Positions 1-6,579 of a DNA stretch of 39,743 bases are shown here, one piece after another. The DNA lies in contig JAOAIH010000007.1 in assembly GCA_026414805.1 (NCBI GenBank), positions 1 to 39,743 on the forward strand, written 5' to 3'. The notes under the pieces are model-generated. The model was not told the origin of the DNA. It worked only from the letters and a program-made list of their open reading frames with translations, and ran no database searches. The DNA comes from Spirochaetota bacterium. GTDB lineage: Bacteria > Spirochaetota > UBA4802 > UB4802. Position 1 is the stretch's first letter. The number at the start of each line of letters is the position of its first letter. The position numbers were made by a program, and so were the translations under genes.

Positions 1-1432
1 CTATCATACCACTGACTAATCTATCTATCTCATCTATTGGATTTTCTTGTGCTAAAAGCTGCTGTTGCACATTTACACCTGTATCATCTATAATTAATAT
101 TTTCTGATTAGGCGTTATAGCTCTTGCCAGATCATCTGGAATAGTCTCTGTTTTTAATCGTGTATAATCTTTCATTAATTGTTCTGTACCAGATGCCTCT
201 TTAATAGTTGCGGTTGCATTTACTTTAGGTTCCTTGCTTATTTCTTCTTCCAAAGCAATGAATTCTATATTATCGGTTTTTGTCATTGATGATTGAGTTT
301 TTTTGGGAGGCTCTTTACTGGTCTCCGTTTCTTTTTTTGGTACTTCTTCAATTATTTCTTCAGTTACAACTTTCAATTCATCCAGTTTACGTTCTGTTAT
401 TGCTTCATCTTTTGAAATTTTTTTATCTTCTATTTTTTTCAATTCAGCTTTTTTGCTTTCCTTATCAGGTGTAATAGTAATTTGTTCTGAAAGTTTTGGT
501 TCTGGTGGTGTAACGTTAGCTTTCTTTTCTGGTTGTACAATTTTTGTATTGTGATGCACTTCTATTTTTTCTTTCTTTCTGTCTTTAGATTTTTTCTCAT
601 CCACTGCACTTTCAACAGGGATGAGGTCATATTCATCAAGCTCTTCAATTAAATCATCCTCAGAAAGAATCAATATATCTTCACTTGCTATTTGTTCAGC
701 TTCATCAAGATTTATAAATTGAAAATCTTCAATGTCCTTTTCTTCTATTTTATTTCTCACTTCAGGTGGTATCTCTATAGTAATAATATCAGTATCAGGC
801 TTTTTAATTTTAAACTCAGCTTTAGAGGGGATTTCTTTATCAACAAACACATCATCGTGTTTTATTCCATCTGCTTTCAATTCATCATTTGATAAAGCAA
901 ATTCTTTCTCATGCTGTTCTTCGCTAACAAGTTCTTCATCTTCGGAAATATCTTCGATTACAAGGGCATCAATATTTTTATCAAAATATATTTTACCTTT
1001 TATTTCTTTGTTTTCTTCATCTTTAGCACTATCTATATAACTCTCTTTAATTTGTATTTTATCGTTTGATTTGTGTGACTTTAAGGGTTCGGGTATACCT
1101 TCAAATATTCTTTCTTCTTTTTCTTTATGCAATTTATCGTGTGCTGAATCTTCAATAACTTTGATTGTGTTAACGGCATCAACGCGTGCAGTTATATCAA
1201 GAATATCATCATGATAGTCTTTTTGTATGTGCAGTGGAGGATTTTCATCTTCAACTATAATTGTTGAGGGAATAACTTCCTGCAAGCCTGTAATTTCTTC
1301 CAGTTGACCTGTGACTTTTTCTTCCTCCGGTATATCAATAATAAGATCTTCTTCGGTCAGATCAATAACAGGCTCTGGTATATCAGCAATTTCTTCTAGC
1401 TCCGGTGTTGTATGTTTCAATTCCTGACTCAT
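1..1432 (-). CDS. Long acidic, Glu/Lys-rich protein of unknown function (3' end outside window)
   Basis: Reading the minus strand from an ATG at 1430-1432, the frame stays open without a stop to the left edge, so at least 477 codons are visible and the C-terminus is missing. The protein begins MSQELKHTTPELEEIADIPE and is dominated by Glu, Asp, Lys and Ile, with many EE/DE pairs and no signal peptide or membrane segment in the visible part. It looks like an extended, low-complexity, probably cytoplasmic or linker-rich protein. The last visible stretch (about residues 430-477) is less charged and may begin a folded domain. No strong Shine-Dalgarno sequence lies before the ATG; an AGGA is about 25 nt away. 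I do not recognise a family. The open frame is long enough to be real, since the opposite strand here has only short frames. Confidence 0.75.
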   Translation of the reverse strand, partial: MSQELKHTTPELEEIADIPEPVIDLTEEDLIIDIPEEEKVTGQLEEITGLQEVIPSTIIVEDENPPLHIQKDYHDDILDITARVDAVNTIKVIEDSAHDKLHKEKEERIFEGIPEPLKSHKSNDKIQIKESYIDSAKDEENKEIKGKIYFDKNIDALVIEDISEDEELVSEEQHEKEFALSNDELKADGIKHDDVFVDKEIPSKAEFKIKKPDTDIITIEIPPEVRNKIEEKDIEDFQFINLDEAEQIASEDILILSEDDLIEELDEYDLIPVESAVDEKKSKDRKKEKIEVHHNTKIVQPEKKANVTPPEPKLSEQITITPDKESKKAELKKIEDKKISKDEAITERKLDELKVVTEEIIEEVPKKETETSKEPPKKTQSSMTKTDNIEFIALEEEISKEPKVNATATIKEASGTEQLMKDYTRLKTETIPDDLARAITPNQKILIIDDTGVNVQQQLLAQENPIDEIDRLVSGMI

Positions 1433-1671
1433 ATAGATAGTATAATTTTTACTTTTTCCTATTAAATATTCTGCTATATCATTAATATATAAAAAAATTA
1501 CTAAAAAATCTAATACTGCTCCCAAATAATAGACAAGCTATTAATATTAATTATTCAGTCATAATAAACATAATTTTGTCAATAGATATATACAACCCTT
1601 ACTGTACAATATCGGTTTATTTTGTATTATTATTGAGTAACTGCTAAATTGGCATATTTTAAAAAAAATCA

Positions 1672-1701
1672 TTGCACTTTCATTGTAGTATCAGGTACTA
1701 T
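1672..1701 (+). promoter_or_regulatory. Probable sigma-70-type promoter for the 1747 barrel gene
   Basis: TTGCAC (1672-1677) and TACTAT (1696-1701) are separated by 18 bp. The predicted start near 1708 gives a short leader before the strong ribosome binding site AAGGAGG at about 1729. The rest of the 1433-1746 gap is AT-rich and shows no gene. Confidence 0.5.
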
Positions 1702-1712
1702 CTCACAATATA

Positions 1713-1727
1713 TTAGTTCAAAACTAA
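1713..1727. promoter_or_regulatory. Inverted repeat TTAGTT-N3-AACTAA upstream of the barrel gene
   Basis: Arms TTAGTT (1713-1718) and AACTAA (1722-1727) flank CAA, just downstream of the predicted transcription start and just upstream of the ribosome binding site. The arms equal those of three other sites in the window that have a 2-bp spacer (32824, 36803, 37546). It could be an operator or a small leader hairpin. Confidence 0.35.
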
Positions 1728-1746
1728 AAAGGAGGAAATAGACTTT

Positions 1747-2319
1747 ATGAAGTTTACACACACGTTAGTATGCTTAGCGATAGCTCTATTGCTATTGCCA
1801 ACAGCTTCATATGCTATAGTTGATTTTGGCATGTATGGTGGATATACATTTGCTGGAAAAATAGACAACCCCACTATCAGTAATGCCGATACAAACGGCT
1901 GGCAATATGGATTTATTGGACACCTCAACGGCTCAGTAATTCCCATGGTGTTGAGTATGGGAATTGGTGGATTTTATCAGAAGTCACCACTGCAATATAC
2001 TGTTGCTGGTAAAGATTTTGACCTTACAAAGACCATGTACGGCATTGATGCGATAGTCATGTTAGAATTGCCTATCCTTATTCATCCGTATGCAAGGGCA
2101 GGAATTGCAATAAACGAAAAAGTTGAACTGAAAACTCCTTTAGGGACATTGTCTGATGAGAAGAAATTCAATTCATATTACTTTGGCTTAGGTGCGGCAT
2201 TTACAGTTTTTCCATTTGTACAGATTTTTGGTGAATATTTATACAATTACTCCAAGCTTGAAGACGATGGCACATTAAAGAGTAACTCCATTAATGTTGG
2301 AGCACGGTTAAATATTTAA
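1747..2319 (+). CDS. Outer-membrane beta-barrel protein (OmpW/opacity-like)
   Basis: A 190-residue protein with a clear signal peptide (residues 1-23, cleavage after ASYA). The mature part has alternating hydrophobic/polar segments rich in Gly, Tyr and Phe (GMYGGYTF, YYFGLGAAF, IFGEYLYNYS), typical of an eight-stranded barrel, and it ends with a strand-like INVGARLNI although the last residue is Ile rather than Phe. Length and pattern fit the small outer-membrane barrel families such as OmpW or the opacity-like porins; I cannot choose between them. AAGGAGG sits about 12 nt before the ATG. The gene stands alone between a promoter and a hairpin terminator, so it is probably monocistronic. Its ligand or role is unknown. 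Confidence 0.8.
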   Translation: MKFTHTLVCLAIALLLLPTASYAIVDFGMYGGYTFAGKIDNPTISNADTNGWQYGFIGHLNGSVIPMVLSMGIGGFYQKSPLQYTVAGKDFDLTKTMYGIDAIVMLELPILIHPYARAGIAINEKVELKTPLGTLSDEKKFNSYYFGLGAAFTVFPFVQIFGEYLYNYSKLEDDGTLKSNSINVGARLNI

Positions 2320-2332
2320 TTAATATAAAATT

Positions 2333-2381
2333 GGGGCTGCCTTAAAAGGCATTCCAAAAAACGGCTTATTTAAGCAGCCCC
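2333..2381. terminator. Hairpin between convergent genes, probable bidirectional terminator
   Basis: GGGGCTGC (2333-2340) pairs with GCAGCCCC (2374-2381), and the adjacent TTAA stretches extend the stem after a single bulged C. It lies between the stops of the plus-strand barrel gene and the minus-strand plsB. No long T-run follows on either strand, so efficiency is uncertain. Confidence 0.6.
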
Positions 2382-2388
2382 ATACTAT

Positions 2389-5007
2389 TTAAGCTCTAAT
2401 GCCATCAAGATAAATCTTAATCTTTTCAAACAATGTTTCCACTTTCTCTTGATTTATCAACTCAATAATAATATTTTTTCTTCCCACCTGTTTTTCGGAT
2501 AATGCTTTTTCCGAACGCAATAAGCTCAATGCATTTGTATAATTGGGTAGCGATAGCGATTCAGAAAGCATTATCTCACCTGTATGATACATTTTCACTC
2601 CATTTTTACGAATTTCGGTTAGGAGGTCTTTTTTCTGTATCTGAATTCGTTTCTTTGGCAACAGGGTTTTACATACTACATAGTACGATTCAAGATATTC
2701 TTGTAAAATTCTACCAAAAAATCTTAATTGGGCATCCATTTCCCTATCATCATTAATTGCTATACTGTTTTTTGTTATTGAAGCAAAACCTTTCAGTTGC
2801 ATATACTTAATGGCATCCTGTATCGACACCATCACATCTTCCAGCATATCTTCTGGATATATAAATTCCTTCATAAATAGATCACGAATATATACATATT
2901 CACTTCTGAATGAATCCAGCGATGTATCTTTATTTTTATTCATTATCCTTAATGCAAGTGAAGAAAATGTCAATGGGAGGAAATAATGTATGATAGAATT
3001 TTTATAAAAAATCATTCTAGGTCTGTTTTCCTCTGGGAGAACATACATATCTGGCATGGTTTCCAGTTTTTTCCCTTCACCCACTACTTTCAACGACTCA
3101 AGTATTTTATCTTCCTTGAATGACTGGATTACATAATCAATTATTTCGTCAAAATTATTTCGATTTTTAAGAGCGTCTGATAACTGATACCCCTTATATT
3201 CACAATAATCATACAGGGATTCAAAGTTACTTTTTACCATTTCCCGTGAAAAACCCTTTACCGATGACATCAGTATTGCTGTGGTTGTTAAAGAAAATGG
3301 AGTGATAGTCACTACCTCATTTATTTTTCTGACAATATTCATTGCAACTGCTTCAGGAACATTCACAGGATTAAATTTGTTTTTTATTTCTTTTAAAGTG
3401 AAAACACGATTGAAATTAATATAAACCATGCCATATTTGCGATTCAAAAGCTTACTGCTTTGCATCATACTTACTACTGATTCTTTCTCCTTTTCCTTAC
3501 CCTTAAGCTCCTGTACATAACTGGATTCTTCTAGAATACGGTCATAGTTTATTGAAATTGGTACAAAAACAAGATCAGTGTTGTATCCCTCATCAATGGC
3601 TTCAGTAATATAGCTCAAAAAACCCAATTTTGGGAATGCTACTTTTCCTGTCCTTGAACGACCGCCTTCAATAAAAAATTCAATTGTATAACCCTCTGAA
3701 ATGATAGTTTTAACGTATTGCTTAAAAACAGTGGGATATAGTTTTAGCCCTCTGAACGTACGCCTAATAAAAAAAGCACCAGAATGTCTGAATATAGTAC
3801 CCATAGGAAAAAATGAAAGATTTACTCCGGCAGCTATATACGGAGGGCTCATCTTGTTTTTATAAAATACATAGGATAGTAATAAATAATCAAGATGGCT
3901 TTTATGGCACGGTGTCAATACCAGAGGTCCTTTTGTAGCAGCTTGTCGTATTTCTTCAATAGCTTTTGGATCATATCGTATACCATCAAATATCTTCCTG
4001 AACATCCAGTCCAGTGCCATTTCAAAAAGCCTTATATAAAGTATAGAAAAATTGGCAGCTATCTCCTTAAAATATTTATATGCTTGTTTGCGTAATTTTG
4101 CTTCAGAAACCCCATCCTCCTGAGCTATTCGTTTGATCTCATTTTCAACATTTGGGTGATATAACACCCGCTCCATCATTTCTTGCTGCGATTTTAATAC
4201 TGGTCCTAATATTGTACGTTTTTCGTGGTAATAGTCCTCTAACAATTTGTTACGCAGCATTACCGCAAGCTGTCTGGTATCAGCAACCTTAGCGTTGGCT
4301 ATCTCCTCTTTTAAATTGATTGGTTGAGATATACGTACAAAAGGAGGTGTTGCACTCTTCATTATTGTAAGCCATGCAAAAAGCAATGATTTATCCCCTG
4401 TTGCCTGCGAACTTATAATTGAATACAAAGGCCCCAATGGCGAACCAGAGCGTTCGGGATTACGATTCCAGAATATCATTTCGGGCAATAGATAAATTGG
4501 ATCATCAATCCTTTTCTGAACTTCTATTAGATACCGAAGGGAGTCATATTTAACCTCAGTATATCGTTTAAGGAAATATCGCTTAGATAATAATGAAAAA
4601 AGTATGCTTTTATTATCTTTTATCAAACTTTCAACGTAATCAGTGTCCAAAACATATTCATACTGTTTACCCAACACAGTAGATGAAAAAAATTGCCACA
4701 ATCGCCTTGTAATAAACCCAATATCCTGAAACCAGAAGGGATTGTATTCTAATGCAAATACTGGAACAGGATATTTGTGTCTACGTAATAAATTATATAA
4801 TATCAACAAAGAAAGGTTTGAACTTTGAAATGAAGCATACACAATGTGCCCTTTTTTTGCACATTCTTCTATACGTGAGCGACTTTCATCATCAAAATCG
4901 ATAGTATTAAAAAGAACCAGAGCAAGCTTCTCCAGTAATGGATTGAGGCGTTCATAAATAACACCATCATATATGCCAGATGTTATTACACCATCACTTT
5001 TCTTCAT
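2389..5007 (-). CDS. plsB: Glycerol-3-phosphate 1-O-acyltransferase (PlsB)
   Basis: This enzyme acylates sn-glycerol-3-phosphate at position 1, the first step of phospholipid synthesis, at the inner membrane. The 872-residue product has the family motifs in order: HX4D block (CHKSHLDYLLLSY, near residue 367), the FFIRR block, the EGGRSRTGK block near 446, and the VPISINYD block. It is slightly longer than the E. coli enzyme (about 807 residues). I start it at the ATG at 5005-5007 because AAGGGG lies 8-9 nt upstream; a GTG nine bases earlier would overlap that site. It is the only gene of its unit, with a perfect 20-bp palindrome in its leader. The glpK in this window uses the same glycerol-3-phosphate pool but is not adjacent. 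Confidence 0.93.
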   Translation of the reverse strand: MKKSDGVITSGIYDGVIYERLNPLLEKLALVLFNTIDFDDESRSRIEECAKKGHIVYASFQSSNLSLLILYNLLRRHKYPVPVFALEYNPFWFQDIGFITRRLWQFFSSTVLGKQYEYVLDTDYVESLIKDNKSILFSLLSKRYFLKRYTEVKYDSLRYLIEVQKRIDDPIYLLPEMIFWNRNPERSGSPLGPLYSIISSQATGDKSLLFAWLTIMKSATPPFVRISQPINLKEEIANAKVADTRQLAVMLRNKLLEDYYHEKRTILGPVLKSQQEMMERVLYHPNVENEIKRIAQEDGVSEAKLRKQAYKYFKEIAANFSILYIRLFEMALDWMFRKIFDGIRYDPKAIEEIRQAATKGPLVLTPCHKSHLDYLLLSYVFYKNKMSPPYIAAGVNLSFFPMGTIFRHSGAFFIRRTFRGLKLYPTVFKQYVKTIISEGYTIEFFIEGGRSRTGKVAFPKLGFLSYITEAIDEGYNTDLVFVPISINYDRILEESSYVQELKGKEKEKESVVSMMQSSKLLNRKYGMVYINFNRVFTLKEIKNKFNPVNVPEAVAMNIVRKINEVVTITPFSLTTTAILMSSVKGFSREMVKSNFESLYDYCEYKGYQLSDALKNRNNFDEIIDYVIQSFKEDKILESLKVVGEGKKLETMPDMYVLPEENRPRMIFYKNSIIHYFLPLTFSSLALRIMNKNKDTSLDSFRSEYVYIRDLFMKEFIYPEDMLEDVMVSIQDAIKYMQLKGFASITKNSIAINDDREMDAQLRFFGRILQEYLESYYVVCKTLLPKKRIQIQKKDLLTEIRKNGVKMYHTGEIMLSESLSLPNYTNALSLLRSEKALSEKQVGRKNIIIELINQEKVETLFEKIKIYLDGIRA

Positions 5008-5030
5008 AACAATCACCCCTTACAAATGAA

Positions 5031-5050
5031 GGCTATGAGTACTCATAGCC
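5031..5050. promoter_or_regulatory. Perfect 20-bp palindrome in the plsB leader
   Basis: GGCTATGAGT is followed directly by its own reverse complement ACTCATAGCC. In RNA it forms an 8-bp stem with a GTAC loop about 10 nt upstream of the plsB Shine-Dalgarno sequence; in DNA it is a plausible dimeric repressor site. On the plus strand it is followed by T-rich sequence, but no plus-strand gene ends here. Confidence 0.55.
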
Positions 5051-5620
5051 ATTTTTGCATTTTATTTTTTAAATGTTTTATAAATTGATTATTATATTAT
5101 AATTTTAAATAATAATATACTATATTAGTGAAATACTCTATAATTAGCAATAATTTTATCAGTTTTTGTTATTCTAAATGACACCTGTTCCATTGCAAGT
5201 ACTTTTTTAAGATAATTGGACTGAAACAATGTACATATTTTAATGTACATTATTTTAATATATGACTATTATAATACCATTTTGTTACAATAATAAATAT
5301 AAATCATATAATACAGTTAAGAGAAATTTCTTTTACTATTCATGCAAATAATAACGGAATAATGAATAAAGAAAAAAATAATATAAGTTCATACATCATT
5401 TTATGACAAAAATTAGGAAACAAATGCAAAAAAATATTAAAAAAGATTTATTTTGCAAAATTATTAATACTGATAAAAAAATGTTTGATTTATACATGCC
5501 CTGTCTATACAATCTGCCCACATAAAGTAGAGTAGATAATGAGATTATCCATAACATGTAATTGTAGCACATAATACCTTACGAATTTCACGGATACTCA
5601 TAACAAACTACATATATTTT
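5051..5620. other. Long AT-rich intergenic region without a gene
   Basis: About 570 bp of very AT-rich DNA between the divergent plsB and tRNA-Pro units. It contains many TATAAT-like strings and two copies of AATGTACAT (5228-5236 and 5242-5250) spaced 14 bp apart, each containing the palindrome ATGTACAT. I see no convincing coding frame or RNA gene. Confidence 0.6.
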
Positions 5621-5648
5621 TTTACAAATAATTTTAATGGTATATAAT
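5621..5648 (+). promoter_or_regulatory. Probable promoter of the tRNA-Pro / RsbW-like unit
   Basis: TTTACA (5621-5626) and a perfect TATAAT (5643-5648) with a 16-bp spacer lie about 30 bp upstream of the tRNA 5' end. No other good promoter lies between the tRNA and the next gene. Confidence 0.55.
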
Positions 5649-5677
5649 TTGTTCTGAAACATGTGGAGATGTAACAT

Positions 5678-5752
5678 CGGGATGTAGCGCAGTCCGGTTA
5701 GCGCGCTTCGTTCGGGACGAAGAGGCCGGGAGTTCAAATCTCCCCATCCCGA
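5678..5752 (+). tRNA. tRNA-Pro, anticodon CGG
   Basis: A complete cloverleaf of 75 nt. The acceptor CGGGATG pairs with CATCCCG (5745-5751) and the discriminator is A5752. The D stem is GCGC/GCGC. The anticodon stem CTTCG/CGAAG holds the loop TTCGGGA, placing CGG at 5713-5715 with G37, as expected for proline. The T stem GGGAG/CTCCC holds TTCAAAT. The 3' CCA is not encoded and must be added enzymatically. The gene reads the codon CCG, which should be rare in this AT-rich genome. An RsbW-like gene starts 26 nt downstream on the same strand and may be co-transcribed. Confidence 0.96.
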
Positions 5753-5778
5753 AAGCGTTAATATATGTCGAGGGATTA

Positions 5779-6201
5779 ATGCTTAATTCTAAAATTACTT
5801 TATTAAAAGCAAAATACCCTACTATCAAAGAAATACGTAAGTCAATTGTGGACGACATCTTTACTGAATTGGCTAAAAATAGACTACAGGTACAACTTGA
5901 CAACCTTGAGCTGTATCTTATAATTGATGAAGCTTTAACCAACGCTATGGAACATGGCAACAATTGGAACCAGAATAAGTATGTCCACATTGAAGTGACA
6001 ATGGACACCAATCAATTATATATCACCATAACTGATGAAGGCAAGGGTTTTAGGCATCCTGATTCACATTTAGCCATGCATCTTAAGCCTCGTGGCAGAG
6101 GAATATTTATAATTAAGCAATTTGCTAAAGTTTCATGGAATAAAAAAGGCAACAGCATAACAATGGCAATACCAATAGCTCACACTTCTAATCCTAAATA
6201 A
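5779..6201 (+). CDS. RsbW/SpoIIAB-like serine kinase (HATPase fold)
   Basis: A 140-residue single-domain ATPase of the GHKL type. The N box is visible as EALTNAMEHGN near residue 55, the G1 box as DEGKGF near 88, and a G2-like RGRGIFIIKQF near 112. In partner-switching systems such proteins bind a sigma factor or other target and phosphorylate a STAS-domain antagonist; the target here is unknown. GAGGGA lies five bases before the ATG. It follows the tRNA by 26 nt and precedes a small membrane protein by 17 nt, with no STAS or phosphatase gene beside it. Its possible partners in the window are at 29586-32548 and 37755, all far away. Confidence 0.82.
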   Translation: MLNSKITLLKAKYPTIKEIRKSIVDDIFTELAKNRLQVQLDNLELYLIIDEALTNAMEHGNNWNQNKYVHIEVTMDTNQLYITITDEGKGFRHPDSHLAMHLKPRGRGIFIIKQFAKVSWNKKGNSITMAIPIAHTSNPK

Positions 6202-6218
6202 TGTAATGTAAAAATTAC

Positions 6219-6545
6219 ATGAAAAGGTATAACAGCACTCCTAACAGATTATCATATACCACAGGCAAACACAAACCTTCTGGTAAACGATATACTGTTA
6301 ATTGGTTACCACTATTTATAATTTTTGCGATAGCTCTAATTATAATGTCCTTAGTGTATAGAAGTTGTAATTGTGATAATAAGCATAAACCCCTAAAAAC
6401 CAAAAATACCTTAATACCAGACAAACCCATTATTAAACATAACGATGTGCGACATTCACAACACAAAAAATCAGAAATTCCAGCTGTTGCTTTGCCAAAT
6501 GATTCAATTCCACCCGAAACTAATCTCAAGATTATAACTGATTAG
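6219..6545 (+). CDS. Small single-pass membrane protein, unknown function
   Basis: A 108-residue protein with a basic, polar N-terminus (about 28 residues), one hydrophobic segment (LPLFIIFAIALIIMSLVY, about 29-47) followed by RSCNCDN, and a Lys/Pro-rich hydrophilic tail. This is a type II signal-anchor layout with the tail probably in the periplasm. There is no good Shine-Dalgarno sequence before the ATG, so translation may be coupled to the kinase gene 17 nt upstream. The Cys pair after the membrane segment could be a weak redox or metal site. I do not recognise a family. The opposite strand also has an open frame here, but its composition and lack of a start signal make it the less likely reading. 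Confidence 0.55.
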   Translation: MKRYNSTPNRLSYTTGKHKPSGKRYTVNWLPLFIIFAIALIIMSLVYRSCNCDNKHKPLKTKNTLIPDKPIIKHNDVRHSQHKKSEIPAVALPNDSIPPETNLKIITD

Positions 6546-6579
6546 TTAATTCAGATTTTATTAGAAAATCCTTGAGATT
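6522..6579. terminator. Weak inverted repeat at the convergent gene ends
   Basis: AATCTCAAG (6522-6530) and CTTGAGATT (6571-6579) form a 9-bp repeat across the junction of the 6219 and 6561 genes. The 40-nt loop and missing T-run make termination only a possibility. Confidence 0.25.

Noticed and set aside
280-1040. Short plus-strand open frames in the first kilobase
   Set aside because: They lie opposite the continuous 477-codon minus-strand frame, have low-complexity Ser/Phe/Leu composition and no ribosome binding sites.
6215-6529. A 104-codon minus-strand frame opposite the small membrane protein
   Set aside because: No start signal and no family resemblance; the plus-strand reading gives a coherent signal-anchor protein downstream of a kinase gene.
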